Source of the DNA: Paenibacillus sp. FSL H7-0326
Lineage (GTDB): Bacteria > Bacillota > Bacilli > Paenibacillales > Paenibacillaceae
DNA: 64,000 bases
Assembly (NCBI RefSeq): GCF_001955535.1
Contig: NZ_MPVN01000001.1
Span: forward strand, 992,001 to 1,056,000
Direction of reading: 5' to 3'
Shown: in pieces, positions 27,335-36,022 of the stretch
How positions within the stretch are numbered: position 1 is the first letter of the stretch
Layout: each line of letters starts with the position of its first letter
Notes under the pieces: generated by a model
The model's input: the letters and a program-made list of their open reading frames with translations, nothing else
Told to the model about the DNA's origin: nothing
Databases searched by the model: none
Position numbers and translations under genes: made by a program

Positions 27335-28714
27335 TTAATCTTCACATTTCAATGTGTTGCCGTTCCGTATAGCCGCGAGTTCTCTCGCGATCTGCGCCTG
27401 CTTCTCCTCTGTCAAGTCAAACCAGACGATGCAGATAGAGATCGCGCCGAACACCGCGGGTAGGATGCCGACTAACACCCGAAGCCCGAAGAGTGTATCA
27501 TAGCTTTGCTCGATACCCGGCACGTACCCAATCAAGCTCAACGCGCCGGCCGCGATCGCGCCGGACAAAGCGGTCGCGAACGTCTGTATGAAACCGTTGA
27601 ATGAGCTCATGAAAGCATTCAGATTGAGGCCCGTCTTCCACTCGGTGTAATCGATGGCGGCCGGCATGAGTGCACCCTGTGCCGGGCTTCCCAAGCCGCC
27701 GATCAAACAGGTGAGAACGGTGACGGCGATATGGATGAGCAGCCCTGTCTGATCGTCCGGAATGAATAAGTAGACGGGACACGTCGCCAAGTTCGCGATG
27801 ACGCCGGCCAGGATGACGCGTTTTAACCCGAATCGTCTCACGATCGGTTGACTGAAAGCGACCCCGATGAGCGTCGGAATTAAGCCAACAATCCCCATGA
27901 GAACCATTAAGCTTTCATTATCAAAAAAGTATTTGTAGAAATGAATCTGAACCCCCGACCTTACTCCTGAAGATAATGCGCTTGCAAACAGATAGACGTA
28001 GATGATAACAGCGGCTTTGTTCGTAAATGTCGCTGCGATCATCTGCTTGAAAGTAGGCCGGTCGTCGTCCTTGCGGGTTTCGACCAGATACCGCTCCTTC
28101 ACCTTCCTCCATTGGAAGATAGAAATCGAGATCGTGAACACGGCGGCCACCGCCATGAGCAGCGAGAACCCTCTAGCGTCATTCCCCCCGCCTAAAGCTT
28201 TATATAGCGGAACTGTGCCGATCTGAACGACCAAGGCGCCTAGAATGACGAAGAGAAATCCAAACTGTCCGACCGACAATCGCTCGTCCACTCGCTTGGT
28301 CACGGCCGGAATCACTGCGTTGCTGGGAATTGTGGCGATGGACGCGAAGATGCTGTAAACGGTATAAGTAACGACAGCATAGACGACCTTCCCTGTCTCG
28401 CTTAAATCCGGCACGGTAAACGTCAGCCAACCGAAGATTCCGAAAGGAATCCCCAGAAGGATGAACCACGGTGTGTACTTCCCCCACGGCGTTCGGAGTC
28501 GGTCTACCAAAGCGCCAAAGAACGGAGCGGCAAACGCATCAATGATTCGAACCGCCAGGAATAACGCCGCAATAAAAGCCGGATGCAGTTTCATGAAATC
28601 CGTGTAGAAAAACAGCAAATACATCTGGATAATTTGGTAGTGAAACGTATTCGGCGCGTTCCCGATCACGAGCGCAAGCTTCTCGCCAAACTTCAATCTC
28701 GGATGATTTTCCAT
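27335..28714 (-). CDS. GPH-family sugar:cation symporter (MelB-like)
   Basis: This is a 459-aa, 12-TM membrane transporter of the glycoside-pentoside-hexuronide family. The N-terminus has FGEKLALVIGNAPNTFHYQI and FFYTDFMKLHPAFIAALFL. The loop AAPFFGALVDRLRTPWGKYTPW carries the family's Asp-Arg-Thr-x-x-x-(G/W)-x-(Y)-P motif. The middle has SNAVIPAVTKRVDERLSVGQ, and near 350 LIGGLGSPAQGALMPAAIDYTEWKTG. It imports the substrate of module A, whose hydrolase lacks a signal peptide, so the intact compound would be processed inside the cell. It is divergent from the AraC gene, whose operator should lie at 28715-28785. Confidence 0.9.
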   Translation of the reverse strand: MENHPRLKFGEKLALVIGNAPNTFHYQIIQMYLLFFYTDFMKLHPAFIAALFLAVRIIDAFAAPFFGALVDRLRTPWGKYTPWFILLGIPFGIFGWLTFTVPDLSETGKVVYAVVTYTVYSIFASIATIPSNAVIPAVTKRVDERLSVGQFGFLFVILGALVVQIGTVPLYKALGGGNDARGFSLLMAVAAVFTISISIFQWRKVKERYLVETRKDDDRPTFKQMIAATFTNKAAVIIYVYLFASALSSGVRSGVQIHFYKYFFDNESLMVLMGIVGLIPTLIGVAFSQPIVRRFGLKRVILAGVIANLATCPVYLFIPDDQTGLLIHIAVTVLTCLIGGLGSPAQGALMPAAIDYTEWKTGLNLNAFMSSFNGFIQTFATALSGAIAAGALSLIGYVPGIEQSYDTLFGLRVLVGILPAVFGAISICIVWFDLTEEKQAQIARELAAIRNGNTLKCED

Positions 28715-28785
28715 CGCTTCCCCTCCGGGATACTCAAGTTGAAAGCATTTACATATTACATTATGACATACATGTCGCCTATCTT

Positions 28786-30072
28786 ATGGTACAATATAAA
28801 AAAAAATTGTATGAAATCGAGTTGATCTCTGTGTTCGTTATGGACAATGCTCCTGACTTATCATATCTCTGCAAGTTACTTCATGAGACGCTGCAGCTTC
28901 CGGTTTATTACAAGAAGGAAGCGGACGTTCCGGAGGAATCATTCTGGAGCGTCGGCATGCCTGCGCATCCCTCCTACTCCGATTCGTATGACCTTTTCCG
29001 TGCGGTGATCCTAGCAGGAGAAGATCTACTTGCTCCCGTCGTACAAGAAACCGATCGCTTGGAACAGTTCGCCGTCATACCGGTGAAGCGAAATGGCCGA
29101 CGCGCCGCAGTAGTCATTCTCGGCCCGTCGTCAAGACAGAAGCCGAGCGAGGCGCTGTACGCCAAGCTTTTAGACGATCACGGCATCCCGACTTGGGAAC
29201 GGAACGAATGGATCTCATATTGGCGCGGCCTTCAGAACGTGGACAGTCTCCGCCTCCTCCACATCTGCCTGTCGGCCAACTGGATGCTGAACATGGAAGC
29301 ACTGGACGTCATGGATGTGTTTCAAACCAGCTTTCAATCCGACTCCTTCATGCGGCGGAAGGAGAAAGAGCGGGAGATCGCGGATCGGCGGGAGTTTTCA
29401 CTTTTCCAAGAGACGTACGGATCCGTGGACCAGATGTTGGAGCTCATCCGGAAGGGGAAGACAACCGAGTTAATGAAGCAACTGGCCAAAGCGACGAGCG
29501 GACAAGCCCCCGTCGGCGCGATGTCAAGCCGGGGGCATCTGCGCAATGTGAAGAATCTCGCTATCGGCGGCATCACGATAAGCAGCCGCGCCGCGGCCGA
29601 AGGTGGACTGAACGAGGAATTGGCCTCTGCGTTGTGCGAATTGCATATTCGACATATCGAGGAGATGAACGACCTTTCGAAGGTCGAGGCCGCCGTCATC
29701 GGTGCGATCGTCGACTTCGCCGATCGCGTTGCCCTGAGCCGCAAGACGAACGTCTCGAAGCAGGTCCGCGACAGCATGGACTACATTTACAAGCATCTGT
29801 TCAAAGAGATTACGTTCAAGCAACTCGCGGTTGTATCTGGACTCAACCCCCACTATTTATCGAAGCTGTTCAAAAAAGATACCGGATTCACGCTGGCGAA
29901 CTATATTCAGAAGGAACGCATCGAGGAAGCAAAGCAGCTTCTCGACCATTCCAACGACCCGATCTCGAGCATCGGAGAGCGACTCACCTTCTACGATCAG
30001 GCTCATTTCGTGAAGGTGTTCAAGAAATACGCGGGCGTCACGCCGAAACAGTACCGAAACCGTGCCAGGTAA
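28786..30072 (+). CDS. AraC-family transcriptional regulator
   Basis: This regulator is up to 428 aa long. The C-terminal about 100 residues are a double HTH: VRDSMDYIYKHLFKEITFKQ, HYLSKLFKKDTGFTLANYIQ, ERIEEAKQLLD and FYDQAHFVKVFKKYAGVTPKQYR. The N-terminal about 300 residues are a sensor region of the type found in Bacilli (starting PDLSYLCKLLHETLQLPVYY), distinct from a cupin. The start is uncertain: no ATG has a good RBS. ATG 28840 (MDNAPDLSYL) or GTG 28831 would be natural if TACAAT at 28790 is the -10. It is divergent from the GPH-led operon, which it probably activates. A terminator follows at 30131. Confidence 0.87.
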   Translation: MVQYKKKLYEIELISVFVMDNAPDLSYLCKLLHETLQLPVYYKKEADVPEESFWSVGMPAHPSYSDSYDLFRAVILAGEDLLAPVVQETDRLEQFAVIPVKRNGRRAAVVILGPSSRQKPSEALYAKLLDDHGIPTWERNEWISYWRGLQNVDSLRLLHICLSANWMLNMEALDVMDVFQTSFQSDSFMRRKEKEREIADRREFSLFQETYGSVDQMLELIRKGKTTELMKQLAKATSGQAPVGAMSSRGHLRNVKNLAIGGITISSRAAAEGGLNEELASALCELHIRHIEEMNDLSKVEAAVIGAIVDFADRVALSRKTNVSKQVRDSMDYIYKHLFKEITFKQLAVVSGLNPHYLSKLFKKDTGFTLANYIQKERIEEAKQLLDHSNDPISSIGERLTFYDQAHFVKVFKKYAGVTPKQYRNRAR

Positions 30073-30130
30073 CCCCGTCGACAAAACGCAAGCAACAGGA
30101 ACTCTTCTGTCCAAACAAGAAGGCGTATAC

Positions 30131-30170
30131 AAAAAAGACGATCGGATCATTCCATCGTCTCTTCTTCTTA
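30131..30170 (+). terminator. Terminator of the araC gene
   Basis: AGACGAT-c-GGA-tcat-TCC-ATCGTCT (30136-30160) is flanked by A6 upstream and CTTCTTCTT downstream, so it could work in both directions. Confidence 0.65.
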
Positions 30171-30244
30171 ATGGTTCATCGCTCAGGCAACTTCTTCGTT
30201 AGATCGATTCGTACCGCTCTCTAGGATCTTACCGTATTGTTCCA

Positions 30245-30427
30245 TTACGTCGTTATACGTGTTGCAATTACAGCAGTGCCTTCCTTACCCGGTAACTTCA
30301 CTTTCATTTTCCCGCTTGCCCTCTGGCTCGGAGCCTCGCATTAAGAGTGAATCTCATACCGCCAAACGCCAAATTCTTGAGGCATGAAGCGTATCCTGTA
30401 TTCGCCGTTACCGAAGGGCATCTGGTT
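30245..30427 (-). pseudogene. Fossil of a DUF5060-type gene (both ends, no middle)
   Basis: The minus strand reads FGNGEYRIRFMPQEFGVWR, which matches residues about 45-63 of the intact gene at 55405-56952. It then reads ASGKMKVKLPGKEGTAVIAT to a TAA at 30245, which matches that protein's C-terminus (KASGKTKLRLPGKEGTAVIA). About 430 residues between are missing. Confidence 0.75.
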
Positions 30428-30430
30428 GTT

Positions 30431-31981
30431 TTATTGTTCCTTCGAAGGAGAGTAGTAAAAATAATCGAAACAGGCGGGAACCGTGCAAGATCGTCCATTC
30501 CCTGTGGCATAAAGACCAAAGTATACGCCTGTGTATCCTCCTGCAACTTCGGTGGAAAGTAAAGCGCACTCCCCGAGGCCGAAAAGTTTTCGGATTCCAT
30601 TTGATTCATAAAAAAAGGAATAGTTCGATTCATTGGCTTCCACCCCCAGAACGATCTCCATGCCGGTAAAGCTTTCCTGTAATTCGACCTTCCACAAGGA
30701 ACCCACTCGGCGGCGAAGAAACACGTTTCGGCCGTTCTGTGGGTCTAGGGTGAGCCCGATTTCATAATGGTGCCGTTCGTCCATATATACGGTAAGTCCC
30801 GCTTCCTCTCCTTCGCGGGTCGGTTCGAAATGGAGCAAGGTTGAAACGGTGCAATGGAAATGCTGTTGCCGCCTGCCTACAAACGCGGGGGAACCCATAT
30901 CGTTCAAAGATATCGAAGAACCACGGAGCGTCAGCCAGCCTCGCCGTTCCTCAAGCGACCAACTGTTGGGGTCCGGATTCCTTATAAAGTTCCAACAGGG
31001 TTGCAGATATGTTTCATTAAAATGATCTATCTCTAGCCACTTCGTCTCGCCTTCAAGTCGAAGCGTACCGACGTCCATCTTCTCCGGCACGGTTCCTCCA
31101 TCGCCGATTGTCGGCCACCCATCGGAAGACCAAGCAACAGGCGCTAGAAACGTCTCTCGACCTAAATGATGGTGTCGACCTCTAAAAGGAACGGACACCG
31201 GACGGATCCCTAAGAAAACGGCCCACCAACGGCCATCCCCCGCTTGAACGAGATCCGCGTGGCCAGTAGCTTGGATCGGATACCCCGTGCTACGGTGCGT
31301 CAGAATCGGGTTCTTCGGATTGCTTTCGAACGGCCCGTAAGGCGATTCGCCGCGCGCGATCGTAACCATATGTCCGTATTCAGTTCCGCCCTCTGCTATT
31401 AATAGGTAGTATTTACCCTGAATGCAGTAGAGATGCGGTCCTTCGGGTGCAACACTGCCGGTCCCCTCCCAAATCAATCGGCGTGGTGATAAGAGACTTC
31501 CGGTTTCGATATCAAGCTCTGCCTGATAGATCCCCGGAGTCTCCGCCTTTTCAAAACTGTTGGTACCAGAAATGTAGACGCGGCCATCATCGTCAAAAAA
31601 TAGTGATGGATCGATTCCCGGCCAATCCAACCAAATTGGATCGGACCAAGGTCCCTCGGGTTTTTCTGCCCATACGAAGAAGTTACGTAAGTTCTTCATA
31701 TTCGTGGTAACCATGTAGAACCGGCCCTGATGAAACCTTAGAGTCGGTGCGTAAATCCCCATAGAGCTTTTACATTGATCCAAATCCAGTTGGCTCTTTC
31801 GGGTTAAACAGTGCCCGATCTGCTTCCAGTGGACAAGATCGCGGCTATGAAAAATTGGCACCCCGGGGAAATATTGAAACGAACTGGTGACGACATAATA
31901 ATCCGAACCCACCCTGCAGATGCTGGGGTCCGGATGAAAACCAGAAATCACGGGGTTGATAACCTTCGCAGAGGTTGACAT
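30431..31981 (-). CDS. GH43-family glycosidase (beta-xylosidase/arabinofuranosidase type), copy 1
   Basis: This 516-aa protein has a five-bladed GH43 domain and a C-terminal concanavalin-like beta sandwich (DUF1349/beta-xylosidase C2 type). The catalytic base Asp is in ISGFHPDPSICRVGSDYYVV. The blade-2 SMGIYAPTLRFHQGRFYMVT, the pKa-modulating Asp in WLDWPGIDPSLFFDDDG, and the acid Glu in GSVAPEGPHLYCIQGKYYLL are all present. The ATG at 31981 was chosen over 32023 because AAAGGAG precedes it by nine bases. There is no signal peptide, so it acts on imported oligosaccharides. The downstream DUF5060-type fossil begins four bases after its stop. Confidence 0.92.
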   Translation of the reverse strand: MSTSAKVINPVISGFHPDPSICRVGSDYYVVTSSFQYFPGVPIFHSRDLVHWKQIGHCLTRKSQLDLDQCKSSMGIYAPTLRFHQGRFYMVTTNMKNLRNFFVWAEKPEGPWSDPIWLDWPGIDPSLFFDDDGRVYISGTNSFEKAETPGIYQAELDIETGSLLSPRRLIWEGTGSVAPEGPHLYCIQGKYYLLIAEGGTEYGHMVTIARGESPYGPFESNPKNPILTHRSTGYPIQATGHADLVQAGDGRWWAVFLGIRPVSVPFRGRHHHLGRETFLAPVAWSSDGWPTIGDGGTVPEKMDVGTLRLEGETKWLEIDHFNETYLQPCWNFIRNPDPNSWSLEERRGWLTLRGSSISLNDMGSPAFVGRRQQHFHCTVSTLLHFEPTREGEEAGLTVYMDERHHYEIGLTLDPQNGRNVFLRRRVGSLWKVELQESFTGMEIVLGVEANESNYSFFYESNGIRKLFGLGECALLSTEVAGGYTGVYFGLYATGNGRSCTVPACFDYFYYSPSKEQ

Positions 31982-32522
31982 GAAATATACATCTCCTTTA
32001 TCCCTTAAGTGGTCCAATTCCATTGCGACCGTAGCCGCACATTATCTTATGTTAACGGCAGCTGACCTTGTGGTGAACTGCACCTCAACGGAAGGTGCAG
32101 ACTTATTAAGCGGACTGTGCTGTCGTTCCCCAGCTCAATGCAATCGCGATGTACCCAGTTGTAGTACGCCGTCAATCGCCTGCCTCCGGGCAGCAGCCAC
32201 TTTTAATGGCTGCCCGGTCAGCAGTTTAGTTGGATGCTCCAGTTCTGAGCCGTTTTATATTGAAGACTCGTCTCAACGATCAAGCCTGCTGAATGTGAAC
32301 GCAAGCTCGCCAGCGGTCGCTTAGCTGTTTTGCTCATTGCGTTAGCTGCTTTTCCCATTGCGCACGTTGCAAGTTAAAACGATCTGCGATAATAAACCAG
32401 CAGATACTGCAGTGCGTCAGCCCCCAGCTGTTTGGCGTCCTAGATCCACAATCATCCCAGTATTGCCTCCCTGTCCTTCGCAAAAGGAAAAATCCCCCCT
32501 TTTCCGCCGAACCACAAGATGA
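31982..32522. other. 541-base gap between GH43 and GH78
   Basis: No credible gene is seen. An imperfect inverted repeat (CCGGGCAGC 32186-32194; GCTGCCCGG 32209-32217, with inner GCAGCCA / TGGCTGC) lies in the middle and has no T-tract. The stretch may be remains of deleted coding DNA. Confidence 0.5.
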
Positions 32523-35177
32523 TCATGCAAATGTAAACCGGTAGCTCCCGGAACCGATCACAAGCGAAAGGCCTTCGCCGGCTGCTTCAACGCGGATCAG
32601 ACCGGATATCTGATCCAGTTGCTTCCCGTTCTCTGCAATCCGGTTACGATCACTCACCGGAACTACAACCTCGGCTGTCGTATTCGGCGGAATCGTCACG
32701 TTCATCTCCAACGTACCGCTTTGCTCCCGCTTCCACGATACCGCAATAGTTCCATGTATTGATTCGTAAGAAGTGTCAGCCCAAGTAAAATGTTCGCCGA
32801 ATTCTGGCTGAATCCGTATTTTTTTATAGCCCGGCTCCGTTAGTTCGATCCCGCCGACGACACGGTACAACCAGTCTCCAATTGCGCCATATGCGTAATG
32901 GTTGTAGGAGTTCATATTGTCACTCCAAAACGTTCCGTCCTGCTTGATGCCGTCCCAATGCTCCCAGATCGTCGTAGCGCCCTGAACAACGGAGAACAGC
33001 CACGAAGGATATTCCTGCTGCAGAAGGAGGCGGTAAGCGAGGTCGGTATAACCGAACCGTGAGAGCACTAGGTTCAGGTATGGTGTGCCTACAAAACCGG
33101 TCGTAAGGTGCGTCCCGCTCTCTTCAATGTGTTCTTCAAGCATTCTCGCCGCGCGAGGCCGGTCTTTCTCCTCCAGCAAATCGAACATCAAGGCGAGCAC
33201 GTACGCGGTCTGAGTCGGGGAAGCAACCCTACCGCTCGGGGTCACGAACTCTGTCCGGAATGCCGATACAATTTTCTCATGCAAAGCGCGGTACTCTTCG
33301 GCATCTTTGGCTTTGCCGATTACAGCGGCCGCCTTCGCCAGCAGATCGGTCGAATACGCATAGAAAGCGGTGGCGATCAAATCCTTCGGCGTCGCGCCGG
33401 TGTAGCTGTTTTCTTTCGCGTCCAGACCAAGCCAGTCGCCGAAATGGAATCCGGTGTTCCACAAATATTCGTTATCACCTTGCGCCCGCATATACTCCAC
33501 CCAGGCCTGCATGCTAGGATATTGGGTTTTCAGCACACGGATATCTCCATAGCACTCATACAGCGTCCATGGACAAATGACGGCCGCATCTCCCCATGCG
33601 GAGGAGCCGTAACCAGCGGCGGGGATATCGGGAATGACATGCGGTACTCTGCCGTCTTGTTCTTGGTCCGCCGCCAAATCCTTCAGCCACTTCTCGAAGA
33701 ACGGGACGACGTTCATGTTAAAGGCCGCAGTCCGTATGAAAACTTGAGCATCTCCGGTCCAACCCAATCGCTCGTCGCGCTGTGGACAGTCTGTCGGGAT
33801 GTCGAGGAAATTCCCTCTTTGCCCCCAAACGATATTCTTCTGGAGCTTGTTGACAAGCTCATCCGAACACGCGAAGCTACCGGTTGGTTCCAAATCCGTA
33901 TGAATGACGCAGCCAACGAACCGTTCCATGAGCTGCTCTTTCGGGACTCCTGTCACTTTAACATAGCGGAAACCTTGAAAGGAGAAATACGGTTCGTACG
34001 TTTCCTCTCCGCCGCCACGGCAAATATAGGTGATCGTCTGCTTCGCGGAACGAAGATTTCCGGTATAGAAATTCCCGTCCCGGTCCAGCACTTCTGCGTG
34101 CTGCAACGTGATAACAGTCCCGGCTTCAGCATTCACGGCGAATCTTACCCATCCGACCATGTTTTGGCCCATGTCGAGCACCTTGTCGCCTTGAAGTGTT
34201 GTGATCACCGTCGCAGGCTTTAGCACCTCGGTCACCTTAGAAGGTTCATTCTCTTGAGCAACAAGCGTGGAGCTAGGAGCCTGATGGATGGCCGCATTCG
34301 GCCATGCTTGATCATCGAATCCGGGCGAAGACCAACCATCGATCGCAATTCTGGCATCATATGTCTCCCCATGATAGAGCTCCGAGCTGAGTAGTGGACC
34401 GCTCGACGCATGCCACTTTCCATCCGACACGATGATTTGTTCCGATCCGTCGGACAATGTCACATGCAGCTGAATCAGAGCGGCGCGGCTTGCCCCGAAA
34501 AACTCCTTCTGGCCTTCCCAGGCCAAGTATCCTTTGTACCATCCGTTTCCCAACATAAAGCCAATCGTGTTTACTCCCTGGGAGATTAACGCGGTTACAT
34601 CGTAGGTTTGATATTGAAGGCGTTTCGTATAGCTTGTAAAACCGGGGTTAAACAGCGTATCATCGGCAATCACACCGTTCACGAACAGCCTGTACAGCCC
34701 AAGTGAAGTTGCATACACCCGTGCGGAAACGATCTGACCCTCTATCGTGAAGTCCGAGCGCAAGTAGTCACAGGCATCGTGATCTGTATCATCGGCCGAC
34801 GAAGGCGCCGTAATCCAGCTTGCCTGCCACTCCTCCGAGGCTAACAATGCCGTCTCCCAGTACGAGGGTTCGCTCCATGCCGATACCATCCCTTGATTGT
34901 CCCATACGCGAATCCTAAAATAATAACGCGTGCGGGATTTCAGGTTAGGACCGGCATATTCGATGTGAACATTACGGTCCGAATCAATCTTTCCGGAATC
35001 CCACACCAATGCCGGTAAGAAATCGTCTTCATGAGCTACCTCGATTTGATAGGCGGATTGGACAAAGCCTCTCCTTTCCGAGGTCAACTCCCAGCTTAGC
35101 CGGGGACGAGCATCGTCTATTCCCAATGGATTCTTTCTGTAGTTCACTCGAAGGTTGGATACTGTAAAATAGGTCAT
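32523..35177 (-). CDS. GH78 alpha-L-rhamnosidase
   Basis: This 884-aa cytoplasmic enzyme removes terminal alpha-L-rhamnose. It has N-terminal beta-sandwich domains (PRLSWELTSERRGFVQSAYQ, RTRYYFRIRVWDNQG, FNPGFTSYTKRLQYQTYDVT, GNGWYKGYLAW). The (alpha/alpha)6 barrel has FLDIPTDCPQRDERLGWTGD (catalytic acid region), DWLGLD, and a late GATTIWEHWDG and NHYAYGAIGDWLYRVVGGI. The length is normal. AAAGGAG precedes the ATG. It stands alone between two gaps with fossils, not in the large operon. Its presence argues for a rhamnose-capped substrate. Confidence 0.95.
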   Translation of the reverse strand: MTYFTVSNLRVNYRKNPLGIDDARPRLSWELTSERRGFVQSAYQIEVAHEDDFLPALVWDSGKIDSDRNVHIEYAGPNLKSRTRYYFRIRVWDNQGMVSAWSEPSYWETALLASEEWQASWITAPSSADDTDHDACDYLRSDFTIEGQIVSARVYATSLGLYRLFVNGVIADDTLFNPGFTSYTKRLQYQTYDVTALISQGVNTIGFMLGNGWYKGYLAWEGQKEFFGASRAALIQLHVTLSDGSEQIIVSDGKWHASSGPLLSSELYHGETYDARIAIDGWSSPGFDDQAWPNAAIHQAPSSTLVAQENEPSKVTEVLKPATVITTLQGDKVLDMGQNMVGWVRFAVNAEAGTVITLQHAEVLDRDGNFYTGNLRSAKQTITYICRGGGEETYEPYFSFQGFRYVKVTGVPKEQLMERFVGCVIHTDLEPTGSFACSDELVNKLQKNIVWGQRGNFLDIPTDCPQRDERLGWTGDAQVFIRTAAFNMNVVPFFEKWLKDLAADQEQDGRVPHVIPDIPAAGYGSSAWGDAAVICPWTLYECYGDIRVLKTQYPSMQAWVEYMRAQGDNEYLWNTGFHFGDWLGLDAKENSYTGATPKDLIATAFYAYSTDLLAKAAAVIGKAKDAEEYRALHEKIVSAFRTEFVTPSGRVASPTQTAYVLALMFDLLEEKDRPRAARMLEEHIEESGTHLTTGFVGTPYLNLVLSRFGYTDLAYRLLLQQEYPSWLFSVVQGATTIWEHWDGIKQDGTFWSDNMNSYNHYAYGAIGDWLYRVVGGIELTEPGYKKIRIQPEFGEHFTWADTSYESIHGTIAVSWKREQSGTLEMNVTIPPNTTAEVVVPVSDRNRIAENGKQLDQISGLIRVEAAGEGLSLVIGSGSYRFTFA

Positions 35178-35216
35178 CCCGATTGTCGCTCCTTTAGGTC
35201 ATTGTAACTTATATTA

Positions 35217-35562
35217 GAACAGTCAAAATAGGCGGAGACCGTGCAAGGTCTACCATTCCACGTTGCATATATCCCGATATACACGTCTGTGAAATCGCTA
35301 GCCACTTCGGCGGACAGCAAAAAGCAGTTGTCGGAGCCAAAGGCTCTTATCTCCCCATTTGGTTCATCTCCCGCTAGATCCAGCTGCTTCTCTCGTCAGG
35401 AAATGGTTTCCAATGAGCAACAAGATCTCGACTACGGAAAATCGGAACGCTGGGAAAGTTAAAAAAGGAACTGATATTTTTAAAAAGAGTTGGTCCCTAC
35501 TTTGCATAGGGCTCGGATGTGGAAAAAAAACCGGTATGACGGGATTGAATTTCACCTCTACT
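35217..35562 (-). pseudogene. GH43 fossil (both ends, no middle)
   Basis: The N-terminal part reads VKFNPVIPVFFPHPSP and, shifted, FPSVPIFRSRDLVAHWK, as in GH43 enzymes (the intact copy has NPVISGFHPDPS and FPGVPIFHSRDLVHWK). The C-terminal part reads LLSAEVASDFTDVYIGIYAT and WNGRPCTVSAYFD, matching the end of the enzyme at 30431 (GVYFGLYATGNGRSCTVPAC). About 450 residues are missing, and frameshifts are present. Confidence 0.7.
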
Positions 35563-35883
35563 CCGGCAGATATTTTGGCTCTATCTCCTTTCCTCATTAG
35601 CGAATGGATATCAAGAATGAAGAGAAATCCACAACCGAATGCGATTGTGGATCAGCCGTTTAAAAAGTAGAATGCTGGGATTTCGCTCCCCTCATTTCTA
35701 TGAAACAGGTCGTTCCAACCATGATGCACTGATACACGTTGTAAGGAACCTTCCACACGTCATCTTCTTAATAAAGATGACGTGTGCCGCAGAATATAAT
35801 GTTCTACAGGTTAAATTGCGGTAGCCATTCGTAAAAGTGGTCAAGAGACTCACGGACTAAAGGGCAAGTTTGTAGGAAGTCCG
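35563..35883. other. Gap with a perfect hairpin
   Basis: No gene is seen. ACACGTCATCTT (35755-35766) and AAGATGACGTGT (35774-35785) form a perfect 12-bp stem with a 7-base loop. No T-tract follows on either strand, so this is an inverted repeat of unknown role. Confidence 0.55.
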
Positions 35884-35928
35884 GTAAAAATCAGAAAGTA
35901 ATCCGCGTTTACATCGGATTACTTTCTG
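35884..35928 (-). terminator. Strong terminator ending the large glycan operon
   Basis: A perfect 14-bp stem CAGAAAGTAATCCG / CGGATTACTTTCTG (35892-35905 and 35915-35928), read on the minus strand, is followed by ATTTTTACC. It lies 95 bases after the last gene of the operon that starts at 47941. Confidence 0.85.
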
Positions 35929-36022
35929 TATTGCGAAATGTCTACCAGGTCATATCGGTCGGATAACACATCGGAAACATCTCTGCCGTTCATCCTACGA
36001 TGCTATATGCAGAGCTCCGTTT

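Noticed and set aside
29193..30224. Long plus-strand ORF (343 codons) inside the AraC gene
   Set aside because: It overlaps the well-supported AraC reading frame, is rich in Arg/Gly/Pro as expected for a shifted frame of GC-rich coding DNA, and shows no family motif.
33108..34223. Plus-strand ORF of 371 codons opposite the GH78 gene
   Set aside because: It lies antisense to a clear rhamnosidase and has no RBS or recognisable domain.
35755..35785. Perfect 12-bp hairpin read as a terminator
   Set aside because: No T-tract follows on either strand and no gene ends nearby, so it is listed only as an inverted repeat.
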